NCBI RefSeq assembly: GCF_003711515.1
Contig: NW_021167081.1
Location: forward strand, 868,001 to 932,000
From: Sodiomyces alkalinus F11
Taxonomy: Eukaryota > Ascomycota > Sordariomycetes > Glomerellales > Plectosphaerellaceae
Direction of reading: 5' to 3'
DNA: 64,000 nucleotides
Shown here: positions 12,785 through 23,057 of the stretch, piece by piece
Position numbering within the stretch: the first letter of the stretch is position 1
How the letters are laid out: the number at the start of each line of letters is the position of its first letter
Translations under genes and position numbers: made by a program
The notes under the pieces: generated by a model
Told to the model about the DNA's origin: nothing
The model's input: the letters and a program-made list of their open reading frames with translations, nothing else
Databases searched by the model: none

Positions 12785-12794
12785 NNNNNNNNNN
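12785..12794. other. Assembly gap (10 N)
   Basis: Ten undetermined bases are followed by a run of 13 C (12795-12807). A homopolymer break is the probable cause, so the true gap length is unknown. It lies in the putative upstream region of the REG1-like gene, not in coding sequence. Confidence 0.97.
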
Positions 12795-13463
12795 CCCCCC
12801 CCCCCCCAAACAACGTCCTTTTAACTTCCTTTTTTTCTTCTTCATTTTTTTCATTTTTTTTTCCACACGCCTGATTCCCCTCCCATCCACCGGACCACAG
12901 CACCGTGGGCCTTGAGCCTGTGAGCCGAACCTCGGCCTTGGGAACGCAAGAACCGGTCAGACCCCCGAGTGGCCATTTATTTTTCCTCCATGTTTCTTAT
13001 TTCCCTTTTTATATTTTTATATTTTTGTCCTTATCAATTCCATATCCTCGGCCTCTACACCATGTTTATCCCGGAGTAACTACACTCATTATTCTGTCCT
13101 CCCACTCCTCCTCCGCCTTGGTCTACTACCCACTCGACTTGCTGTCCGATTATGGTTCCTGCACCTACCCTTCGATTTTCATCACCATCTCGACCAGTGA
13201 CGACAGTGACCTGACAACAAGATTAACCTGATGCATTTTCTCAGGACCCTATAGTCTTCGCCCCGCATCTTCACACCCTGGGCACCATTGATTGACCCGT
13301 CGACCCGGCTACTTCAACATCAACGCCCACAGTTATTCGCCGGATTCGTACATCTATCTGTTCTTCAACCGCCAGGAGTCGGCTTTCTCCATGGTATCTT
13401 AAATTACCGAAAATACTTAACACTGAGCCGACGGCGCAACTGCTGGGCCATATTACACTCAAC

Positions 13464-15299
13464 ATGGCCGTCGTTCTGAACTCTGAAGAGAGTTCCTATT
13501 TCTCTTCAACACCCTTGCGGCGATCTCATTCGCAGCCCAAGTTTTCCACGAGACAGTCGACCTTCGGCTCGCCCGTATCGACCAGCCGTAAAGACGGCGG
13601 CTACTCTATCCCGAAGATCGCTGATTCCGCACCTTCTTCCGCCCCTTCATCACCACGGATCATGCAAGTTGAGTCGGAGGACTCGTCGTTCGCATCAACA
13701 CCGGCTAGCAACCTGTCATCAGTGTCGGACTGCGATGACGCCGTCGAATATCTCGAACATGCTCCCGAGGACAACTTCGTGCTTCCCCACTACCCCATGT
13801 CAGGCTTCTACGACACAGCAGAAGACTTGGAATCACCGTTGAGTCCGCCCACGGGAGACTCGCAAATTCCTTCGCCGGCCGGACAAGATACGTCCGGCAA
13901 CACCTCGAGACCCGGCTCTCCCGAGTTTGTCCTGGAGGTTGATCGTGCCGAAGATGATACTGCAGTGAAAGCACAACCGACAAGGCACGTCGATTATCTC
14001 TCCTACAATTGGGCAGAGGAGGATATCTGGTCGTCGTGGAGGTACGTCGTATCTCGGCGCTCAGAATACAGCAACAGCGCGCGGCTCGAAAACGCCTCTT
14101 GGAGAACATGGATGAAATCGAAAAATAATCTGAAGACTGTGTCCCCCGAGACCCTGAACTGGTAATTTTCTACGTCGTCCGTCTTCGATTCGACGGCATT
14201 TGTGATGCTGACTTGCCATAGGCTGAAGGATTGCGACGTCACATGGCTCTACGGGCCGCTACAGAAGGGCCATGGTGCACTGCTCCCTCCCAACGCCAAA
14301 AACGGCGACGACGACACATTGAACGGCTTGACGCAGAACCACTCTTTCATCAACAAGAAGCCTATTCTGAAAAAACGGAGCATGTCTGAAATCATGCTGC
14401 AGCGGTCACTATCAGCCTCTTCTCTGGTCAAGACGGCTGCTGCCGCTGTACAGGCCCAGGAGAAGGATGGCGAGAGGAGGCTGCTCCGACCATCTCTCAA
14501 ACGCGCCGCCACAGATTTCGGTGCGTCCCCGTTTTCTTACAGGGGACTGAGCTACGATAGCAGCAGTGCTGCGCCGTCCAGCTCGTCGTCCGGAGTCGAG
14601 TCTCCCAGCTGCGAGAGGAAGCACATCCACTTCAACGAGCAGGTCGAACAATGCATTGCGGTGGAAGCTAGAGGGGAAGATGAGGACGACGACGACGGCG
14701 ACGACGACGATGCGGATACAGAACGATGTGACGATAGCGACTCGGCCGACGAGGGCATCATGATGAAGCGGAGCAAGCCGAGGAAGAGGATGCCCGTGTT
14801 GAGGAGAAGAACGAAGAAGTCGAAGAAGCCGTCCGAAAAGAAAATCATAGCCATGCTCCCTTCCACGACGCTCAAATACCGCGAGGACGCTACCGAGTCG
14901 ACCGAGACCGCGATGAAGCACGGTACGGCCATTTACCAGGATTCCGTGCTGTCTCCATCGTCCTCGCAAGAAACCCTGCGACCGTCCAAAGGGATGGGCA
15001 AGTTCTTCATCCAAGATGAGGACGAGGACGCCATGGAGGACATGTTGACACCTCGGGGAGAGCGGTATCCGGCGACATCGGACGACAAGGATCCCGAGCT
15101 CCGGGGAACACCGTCCATAGACGGCCCGAGTAGTAGTCACGAGCCAGCTGGCATGCGTCGAACCGAGTCGGGCATGCTTATGCCGTATGAGGAAGCAGTA
15201 TCATCGACTAGCGAAGGCATCTTTGGCCGCGTGTTTGAGACGGTCAATACAGCACGGGACATTGCCCATGTCATCTGGAACGTCGGCTGGAGAAAATGA
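13464..15299 (+). CDS. Reg1-like protein phosphatase 1 regulatory subunit (DUF1752)
   Basis: Predicted targeting subunit of type-1 protein phosphatase, related to yeast Reg1/Hex2, which directs Glc7 to Snf1 in glucose repression. Two exons, 13464-14161 and 14222-15299, are joined in a Trp codon across a 60-nt intron and give 591 residues. The DUF1752 block runs from about 175 to 245 (SYNWAEEDIWSSWRYVVSRR ... NWLKDCDVTWLYGP). The PP1-docking RVxF-type motif is KHIHF (366-370), inside the Reg1-like HIHFNEQVEQCIAV. An acidic Asp/Glu tract, a basic KPRKRMPVLRRRTKKSKK segment and long Ser/Pro-rich flanks suggest a mostly disordered scaffold. The protein ends in RVFETVNTARDIAHVIWNVGWRK, which looks conserved. 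The upstream 1.5 kb is pyrimidine-rich, and TTTTCTCAG near 13237-13245 could be an acceptor of a leader intron (unproven). Confidence 0.88.
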
Positions 15300-16966
15300 A
15301 GAGTTAATTTGTGTGCTCTTTGTGATACTGTCTTACGCCGTTATCCAGGAGACGACAATGCATTAGGGAAACAGCGCGCGAATGGATGGATCATTGAATG
15401 ATTTTAATCATACAGATCAAGCGACATGAGTTGATATCGGCGAGTTTTACGACAATACCCTAGGGCATATGGGGTCGCCTTTATCAGGAAGGGCTATGTT
15501 TTCTCTTTTCTCTTCTTTTTTTCTTTCCTTTCCTTTTCTCTAAAGGCATGGGATGCGTTCAATCGCGGATGTTATGGTATTAATACGGCATGGTTGCGAC
15601 TAGCCAGAACACCGGCTTAGTGTCTTTCCAGGGGCTTACTTTATAACCTGTATTCGGAGAAGCGCTAAAGGAAAAGGCACCTGGGTTTTATTAGGGACTG
15701 TACATGGAACGGTTTATTAGGGGCTAGGGGTTTTTTTTTCTTCTTCTTTCTTTTTGTTCTTTATCAAGAGCAAAGGAACCGGCAGGCGCATCACGGAATG
15801 TCTAAAGGCGTTCTTCCCAGCACGGCCGAGATCAGCCATTTCAGCGACTTACCAAGGGGGGATCGGAATGGGTGGGGTTATTACAAAAGAAGAAAAGCAA
15901 CAGGCAAAGGCGCATTTTGAGGCGAAGGGCATGGAATAAGTGAATTTCTCACTAGAGGAAAGGAAAAAGTTTAGCTGGCATAAAGGCGGCACCTGGAGAC
16001 TACGGGCCTGATGTCGCCACGAGGCCGATCATGTGTCACGAGCTCCCGACTTGGTGGTGGTGCTGTCATTAGTGGGGGGTTTGTCTCATTCAATGACTTA
16101 CTTCCCTTTTCGGTGGTCAAAACTTACACTAGGACAGAGATCATTATAGTAATGAGAATCTCGGTTCTGTTAAAACAAGTGGCCTTTTGTCCAGCTACTC
16201 GGGTGGCTCCGTGCTAAGTAGGGCATGATCTACGTGAACCGACATCATAGCAAGCTCCTCTTGACCGGGAGGTCATCATCATGTATACACATAATGACGC
16301 AGGCCGGGTGGTTTTCTTTGCTAGGTTAAAGTCTTCATTGTTCGGATAGCAGATACCCTAGAATTCCGAAAATATACCGTTTAGTGAAGCTTTGTTCGAT
16401 CTCTGCTATCCTAGTAACTTGACTCTATCCGTGGTGCTACCATGTATGATTTAAGCTCGAGAATAGCTGAAGATGAAGATACATGGTTAAAGAAAAGCCA
16501 TAGCAACCGCTGCTACTATTACATTTCCATCCCTAAGAAGCTATACGTTTCTGGTGATTTAGTTAATTACTCGTGATATTATTTATTACATATACGATCC
16601 ATCTCGCCATCATCTCGGAAATCAATGTCTCCTGGCAGCCAGCCTATGTTTGTTTGTGTCTACCTCCGATCCCTCCTATTTCTTATTTTTAAGTTTACCT
16701 CGTCGCTGTTCATGCCAATGCTTAAGAGCCCAAAAATGCTACAGTGACCCCAATATAGTCAAGATGAATAGAGATCCAAGTGAAGAAAGATGGAGAGAAG
16801 AGAAAAGAAGAGAAAAGAAAAGAAAAGAAGAAAGACAAAACCTCAGCGGGCGGGAGAAGATCCCTGCAGAAGCTGAGGACTAAAATACTCACACATTTAC
16901 CGCCCTTTCATCTTCCTTCATTCATGCATACACGCCCATCGCTCTCCGGATTGCTCTCTTACTTCG
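15300..16966. other. Intergenic region between convergent genes
   Basis: Holds the 3' ends of the REG1-like and DUF8004-like genes, with T-rich runs near 15515-15535 and 15730-15740 and an AGAAAAGA-rich tract near 16795-16830. No coding frame, RNA gene or mobile element could be supported. Confidence 0.6.
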
Positions 16967-19900
16967 CTAGAAGAATTTCCCCTTCTTCTTCTTATTCGTG
17001 TTCTTGGGCGCGGATTGGCCGAGAATGTCATCAAAAGTCATAGTCGGGTGCGAGGCTGGAGGGTCCTGCGCCTGGGCTCGCAGATTGCTAGCCGACGCGC
17101 TGCCCCGCAGGCCTGCGCCATTGATACCCAAAGAGCGACTGTCGGAGATACTACTGCCGCGGCTACTCACTACTCGAGATCCCCGGTCGCCAGGCATGCC
17201 GTTAGCCGGCATGGGTAGAGGTACTGGCTCGAGGCCGATGGCGATGCTCGAGCGATACGTTGAGCTCCGGGCGGCCAAGCTTCGACCCGAGGGAGAGGCG
17301 TTGCGAGGTCGGCCGACGTACTTGGGAGACCCGCCCGGGGGGGGAGACGGGTTCGACGGGCCCGTGTAGGGTGACGGGTTCAGAACGGGACCGTCCTGCT
17401 CCGTGAATATGGGTGGTGGTGCCAGAGGCGACATGATGGGCTCCGACGGGTGTGTCATGTCTCCCTCTTCGCCAGTCTCCCACCTCTTTGCCGCTTGCCA
17501 GCAATGGCTGCGGTGATAGATGGCTTCCACGCTAAACATGACCGTGTCGGCGGAGAGCTCGACGTAGCCAGCACCCCCGGACACTTCGTACCACATTTTG
17601 CGCACCTGTCGAGCGTCGTCGAGCCAGGGCGGATTGCCCATCGGCGGTTCGCACAGAAAGTACTCCACACCTTCGGTGTACTGTAATCCCGGCGCATCGA
17701 TGACCAGCATAGGAAGTGATTGGATCACCACATAGAGAAACAACCAATATCCTACGCGATGGTCGGCTAGGTCGGCAGCGGTCTTCCCCCGGGCCTCTGA
17801 GTGCTCGAAGGCCTTGAACTCCGACAGGAAAGGAACCTTGAGGGTGTTTGTGTCGTAGTTATAAGCCTTGTGGAGAATGAGCATAAGCTCGTGTTCCTTG
17901 ATGCGCTTGTCGAACTTGGTCTGTTCCTTGGCCGACAATTTGTCGTATGTTTCAAGCACAGCCCGCATCGAGGGTATCTGGGGGACGTCGAAGGGGATCG
18001 GCGGGAGCACCGGAGGCGTAGAAGTGTCATACTCGGTGAGAACCTTCCTGAGCGCAGACATCATCGCACTGTCTTCGGACGACTCCCCGGTCCCTCCGTT
18101 GATCATCCGGGGGGTCAGAGACTCGCGATCCACGAGGAGATCATATAAGGCGCACATGTCGGAGTAGAGAGCCTTGAGCACCAGTCGGTTGAGTCCGCTC
18201 TCGGTGAAACGATTCTTCTTGCTGCTTGCCTTAGGGGGCCAGTTGCCGAAAGTGGACTTGTAGTAGCCCAGGACAAACTGACGCATCTTGTTGAAGGCGG
18301 CGCGCCACTTGCCGAAGCGAACGCTCTTCACCTCGGCTATCGAGTTAGAAGCAGCGATGCCCGAGAAGAGCGACGGAAACTCAAATTGCTCGAGTCGGAG
18401 GTTCACATTATCTTGCCGGTTGACCAAGTCAAGATGAGCTCGCTCGAGCTTTTGCCGCGTGTGCGATGAGACCTGGTCAAACAAACCGGACTTGAGGTCA
18501 ATGATGGCTGTGTACTTCCCGACCGCATGTGAGAAAGCTTCGTTGTACAGGTCCATAGCATGCATTCGCTCTGCGAGAATAAGCGACTCTATCGTCTTTT
18601 CGCGGCTGTGCCTCACATCCGCAAGACTCAACTGGTCACAAAAGAAGCCGAAGCTCATATCGACAGATTCCCCAAAGCCGGAACCTCCAAGATCCGTGAA
18701 GAGGAACTCGTGCAGGAGGGCGGAGATCTCCAGGAACGCGGCGAAAGCGGTCGGATGGGCCCTAGTAGCTACCAATGGCTGGCCAGTCAAGAAGGCGAAC
18801 AGGTTTCGAAGAGCAATGAGTCGGTCAAAGTCGGCGCGTTGAGGTTGTGGCTGTCCCGGTGTAGGGTGACCCTTCTGCGGTGGGGATGCGGCGCCAGGCA
18901 GATACAATCTGACTTCGTGCGGGTTATTCTGTCCCTCCAGTGGAGGAGAATTCGGACGCGAGAAGGCCCTGCCCCGTGCGTCGTCGGCAGCAAAGCTATC
19001 ACGTCCGATGAAGCCCTTGGATTGAGTTGTCGCGGGATCGGTTTCGGGGCCCATCTCAGCCTGTATTAGGTCGTTAAACACTTGCGAAGCGCTGATAGCA
19101 TATGTCGGGACTTTAAAGGACGGCCCACAACCGCTGTTCCGTGGGAACAAGTAGACGTATACGGTACCCGACTCGTTCCATAGTTCAGGGACCTATGCCG
19201 TACCGGGTCTGTCAGATTGGGAAATCCGCGTACAATGCAGGGTAGCCAAGGGGCTTGGGTAAGCATCTTACCTTTTCACCGCACAGCAGAAACGACGTCT
19301 TATACTCCCCCACGGCATCCTGTCCCAGCATCCAGGCAGACGCACGACTTGGCGTCCCCATGTCCTGCGAACCGGACCGTGAGCGTCCACCAGGAAGCAA
19401 GCTTCTGCGAAGCTTCCCTCCTCGCTTATCATCCCTGGTCGGGCTCTGGCTGTTGTTGACCATGCTAGACGTCGAGACAACTCCGGATCCGGTGTTAGGA
19501 TTAGGAGGGGCTGCACGCTGAACCGATGTGCTTCTTCCTCTCGTCTCAGGACCAGGAGAGGTGGTTCGGTACGGAACGCCCGGCACGGGCAAGCTCGGCT
19601 TGCGCACTTGGTGGTGATAGGAGCTGCTCCGCGGTCGAGCCATATGAGGGTCGCCTGGCCTTCCACGAAACTGGGCTTCGTCGAAGCCTACCAGTGAATC
19701 TCGACGGGGCGGATGTGATAGCGGAGGAGGGGGAGGAGGAGGAAGAGGAGGAAGAGGCATCATCGGCGGGGATTGGCTATGAGGTTTCCGTAGGCGGGTC
19801 TGGTTCTGGTTCTCGATAGTGGTATGAGGGACGGTGCGAGAGACGTCTGGCGGCGGCGGGGACGGCGGCGACATTGCGGACGGCACGATTTTAGCAGGCG

Positions 19901-20870
19901 CTTTGGGCGGTGGGACAGGCGGTGCCGGTTCGGCGGCCGAAGCTATTGTCGCCTCAAAAACTTTTGTTGGGATTTGGGTGGTAGGAGATACAGAGTCGAG
20001 TGACGATTCCGGCGGCGGCGGCAATCGTGCTGGTTGGGGAGGTGTTTCTGGCACAAATCGCGGGTTGCAGAGAGTCAAGTCGGCAACCGATGTCGGCGAA
20101 AAACCGAGATCAAAGTCGGCAAAGGCGGCAGAGGACTGGATCGACTCGGGAGGGGGCGATGGGTGTGGTCTGTCTAACGGGTTTGTCGTGCTGCTCGTCG
20201 TGCGGTGGCCAAGCGGCTTCCGGTGAATGTGGGCGGACGATGGCCGGGATTGATCATCTGTAGCTTCGACTATGAGTGAGGGCAAAAAGACAGATAGGCG
20301 GGCAGACCAGTTTGTGTATTTCCGGCGAGGAGATGTGAGCACTAGCTCGTCTCCCGACGCTTGCTCCTCCTCCTTCACTCTTAGTTCCTTCTGCTTCTCG
20401 TCTTCTTCCCAGCAATGTGTTTTCTTCATAGGTTCTCCCGTAGGTGTAACGGCTTTCTCGACGGAGCAGGTTATCATACGCCCAATGCTGGCCCGAGATT
20501 CAGCTCGAATGCCTGTCTTCGCACCCAACTCGGCAGTTCTGCTCAACACGTCATCCGCCTGCTTGCAGCCTCCTATCTTGATTTCTTTCCCTCGTATCTC
20601 TGCGCTGCTGTGCTGCTTTTCCCTGTGTGTTTCTTCTCGGCTCTCGTCGTCTTCAGCTACGAGGTATATGGTGTGCTCCGAAGTGGGTGTCTCTTCACAT
20701 TCCCGAGCGGTGGCATGGGTACCGTCGCCGGATGAGGTGGAGGCCTGGTTCCTCTTGTAGGGCCTGATGGGGTCGGGAAATATGGGGGATTCGTGGAAGG
20801 GTGGAGAAATAGACGGGAGAGAAAAAATAGAGTCGGTGGCACAAGAGGCCGAGAACTTACTCGACGTCAT
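16967..20870 (-). CDS. Large proline/serine-rich fungal protein, DUF8004-like
   Basis: Function unknown. Two exons, 20870-19272 and 19192-16967, flank a 79-nt intron and give 1274 residues. The N-terminal half is disordered: Ser/Pro/Glu-rich, with polyproline runs (PPPPPPP) and many SRSGS-like stretches. The folded part begins just before the intron (SFLLCGEK) and continues with VPELWNESGTVYVYLFPRNS, then a long alpha-helical-looking region (DFDRLIALRNLFAFLTGQPL, FGKWRAAFNKMRQFVLGYYK, WLFLYVVIQSLPMLVIDAPG). From memory this matches the ascomycete family labelled DUF8004. The tail is low complexity and ends in KKKKGKFF, a lysine-rich C terminus. The first codons read ATG-ACG-TCG-AGT-AAG, so a GTAAGT donor right after the start could hide a different 5' structure; the exact N terminus is therefore uncertain. 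Confidence 0.75.
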
Positions 20871-22258
20871 GCTGGGCAACCCGACAATACAAAGTTACAC
20901 CAGAGTCATGCAGGCGACAAGAATAGCAACGCTGCCAAATATGAGCGGAGTGGAGAGCAAAGTTTGAGAGTTTCGCAAGCAAGGCAGTATGGGAGCCTAG
21001 GTGATCGCCCTGGCGACGTAGTACGTCAGTGTTTGGGTCAGAACAAGGCCAATCCGCACACGACCAACCGAAGAAGAAGTGGGTTGGTTTCATGGGAGCT
21101 CGCTGGTGGCGACTTGGAACGGGGGGTGACCCTAGTAGCGAGTACAAACCCAAGATGACCGTTTGCCATAGGCGAACATCGCTAGGCTATGGCTTTTGAT
21201 CGTGCCAGCACGCAAGCAAAAGTGGGATAGGGGGAGGGGCGCAGAGGGACACGTACCGTACTATGGCCTCCGTACGATCTACAAGTCGTACTTGTTTCGT
21301 AAGACTCTGGATTCGTTGGAACAATACGGGAGCTAAGATCTGCTGGACTGGAACTAGCGGATACTGGGGGAAAGGAAAAAGGAAAAAGAAAAGAGAAGCA
21401 AGATAGGATGCTATGAACGGTGTATGTCAAGAAAGTAGGGAGGGGAGGAAGAAACTAAAAGCGATCGTGCCAAGTGGAACCCTACCAAGAACATTACGAA
21501 GTGCTACCTACCTAGAGACAGAGGGGTAATATCGCCGTCGTCCTACTTCGTACCTGCACTGCAATCTTTCTACCGATGTCTTTTGCATGGCCGAGAAACT
21601 TCCCCAGGAGGAAAGAGCAACCAACCGTCTCCACGGTGCATGAGTATCCGAGCCAAGATTTGCATGACCAATAAAGTCGTCCTAGTGTAACGGTACGGAG
21701 CAGTTTAGACTTTTCCAAGGCTCGTCCCTCGGCATTTGTGAGCTCCGATGTCCGTTACACAAAATATCGGGGTCTACCAGGCCAACGTCGTGGCATGGGT
21801 GTGTCTTTAGTAATCTTCCTTCTTGTCCTGCCCAACACAGCCAGAAACAGACAGCGTCGTCCAGGCAGAACGAAGAGAAACGCAGTCTGACTGGCCTGAC
21901 TTGTAAACGGAAGGCTGTCGTCTCAGTAAGACGAATCGTGTGGATGATGTCTCTAGTGAGCGAGCCAGCGGCAGAAAGAACCGCTTCTCTCCATTGCTGT
22001 CCCATCCTACCTTATCCATCTATTATCATGCCAGTTCGGCAAAGAACTGTGCATACCCTAGGAAGGAGAAACAAGATTATGTCATCAGAACCCACAGCCT
22101 ATGATATGAGTGTTCGTAATAAGGCACAAGTACCAGGAGGACCGGTGGGTGAGTGCCAGTTTTCTTATTGGTCAGACCCAATTCTGCCGTATTGTAATTA
22201 GGTACCTTGTACCTACTGATCCAGCAGCCTACAACGGTACACCGCCCTGGCAGGTCAG
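20871..22258. other. Intergenic region, DUF8004-like gene to U2 snRNA
   Basis: Divergent upstream space of the DUF8004-like gene (minus strand) and the U2 snRNA gene (plus strand). It includes a TACTTCGTA palindrome (21544-21552) and CTACCTACCTAG (about 21504-21515). Short open frames here match nothing I recognise. Confidence 0.55.
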
Positions 22259-22266
22259 TATAAATA
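22259..22266 (+). promoter_or_regulatory. TATA box of the U2 snRNA gene
   Basis: TATAAATA lies about 50 bp upstream of the inferred U2 5' end (about 22311), followed by a pyrimidine-rich initiator region (CTCTTCTTACCC...). Position and sequence suit a Pol II snRNA promoter. No proximal element could be defined. Confidence 0.6.
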
Positions 22267-22310
22267 GTTGCGCCCTCGACCTCTTCTTACCCTTTTCTTC
22301 TCTTCTTCTT

Positions 22311-22560
22311 TAGCTCTCTTTGGTACGTTGAACCCGACCCCTACCCTCGACTTCCAGTCGCATTTGCTAACGGCTTTCCCCCTCTGCAGCCTTTTGGCTT
22401 AGATCAAGTGTAGTATCTGTTCTTTTCAGTTTAATCTCTGAAAGGTCTCTAAGGAGACCAATCGTGATTAATCTTATTTTTGGCTCTCGGACGGGGCCCT
22501 CTGTGCTTGCACATGACCCTATCCACTGTGTCCCTGGTATTACACTGTCTCCAGGTGACG
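22311..22560 (+). ncRNA. U2 spliceosomal snRNA, split by an intron
   Basis: U2 snRNA pairs with intron branch points and with U6 in the spliceosome. From 22390 the sequence is unmistakable: CCTTTTGGCTTAGATC, then GTGTAGTATCTG with the branch-point-pairing GTAGTA, stem-loop IIa (CTGTTCTTTTCAG...), a perfect IIb hairpin (GGTCTC-TAAG-GAGACC, 22444-22459), the Sm site ATTTTTGG (22476-22483), and stem-loop IV (CCTGGTATTACACTG ... CCAGG, 22533-22555). The conserved bases that should precede CCTTTTGG are absent there. They occur 67 bp upstream as CTCTCTTTG (22314-22322), directly before a GTACGT donor. Exons are therefore about 22311-22322 and 22390-22560. Both mature ends are approximate (5' by a few bases, 3' within about 10). 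The gene converges with RAD17. Confidence 0.95.
22323..22389 (+). other. mRNA-type intron inside the U2 snRNA gene
   Basis: This 67-nt segment has every hallmark of a spliceosomal intron: donor GTACGT at 22323, branch point TGCTAAC at 22365-22371 (branch A at 22370, 19 nt before the end), a pyrimidine-rich tract (CTTTCCCCCTCT) and acceptor CTGCAG ending at 22389. Excision joins CTCTCTTTG to CCTTTTGGCTTAG, the order found at the 5' end of yeast U2 snRNAs as I remember them. The insertion falls in the 5' stem-loop I / U2-U6 helix II region. Splicing itself is inferred, not shown. Confidence 0.85.
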
Positions 22561-23057
22561 CGAATGGCATCAGTCACTTCATTTTTCATTGTATGTCCCT
22601 GCTTGTCTGGGGCTGCGAAGAAGAATAGCTTCTGGTTTGAACATATATATGCCCCTCCTTGTAATGTTGACTTCGTACTATTCCCATGTGCCAGAAGTGA
22701 TCGCGGGTATAATACGGTGGATGAATTTTTACGACTGCTTTTCATCCTGGGAGGCCTGACGAGAGCGGCTGTGTGGTGTTTTGGTGATGGTAACAGTGAA
22801 TACTCCATTCGAGCTTATTATTTCACTGAGATTTGGGAAACCGACTACGAATATAAAAGTCGTTGAAAGCTTAGGCCGGCAACGACCAAGGCACAAGAAT
22901 ATGCTACTGTTTATTTACCTCGACTCCATTCCCGTGTCCGTGTCCGAAGCCATCCCAAACGTGCCTTCTACCACCCACCAACGCCAACCCGAAATATGAC
23001 TCTTTATGTCACAGAAATATCAGCAAGGTGTTTCCCATTCTTGTGGGAAATGCTGCC
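22561..23057. other. Intergenic, 3' of U2 and 3' of RAD17
   Basis: Short convergent intergenic space. A 128-codon open frame overlapping the 3' half of U2 and this region is a chance frame. No terminator or 3'-box could be assigned. Confidence 0.55.

Larger units (their letters stand above)
5723..13463. other. 7.7-kb gene-poor intergenic region
   Basis: I find no gene I can support here. The longest open frame (6712-7239, 175 codons) matches no family I recognise and has no visible splice context. The stretch is full of short palindromes of the TACGGAGTA and CCTAGGTA types (for example 7932-7940, 8249-8257, 9310-9352, 9585-9610), a G/AG microsatellite (8953-8999), a poly-A run near 10356 and an N gap (12785-12794). 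From about 11600 to 13460 the plus strand becomes strongly pyrimidine-rich, which is typical of a long fungal promoter/leader and probably belongs to the REG1-like gene. Confidence 0.55.

Noticed and set aside
14412..15140. 242-codon minus-strand frame over the REG1-like gene
   Set aside because: Antisense to the Reg1-type RVxF region; Val/Leu/Arg-rich with no recognisable domain.
19150..19150. Start of a separate 727-residue protein at the TTG of LFPRNSG
   Set aside because: It is not an ATG, and the conserved VPELWNESG block lies just upstream in frame after a good acceptor; it is exon 2 of the DUF8004-like gene.
22370..22400. U2 snRNA read without an intron, starting around TTTCCCCCTCTGCAG
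   Set aside because: That 5' end would lose the conserved CTCTTTG before CCTTTTGG and pair poorly in stem-loop I, whereas the spliced form restores both and explains the donor, branch point and acceptor.
22480..22866. 128-codon open frame overlapping the 3' half of U2
   Set aside because: It lies across the Sm site and stem-loops of an unmistakable snRNA; coding is not credible.
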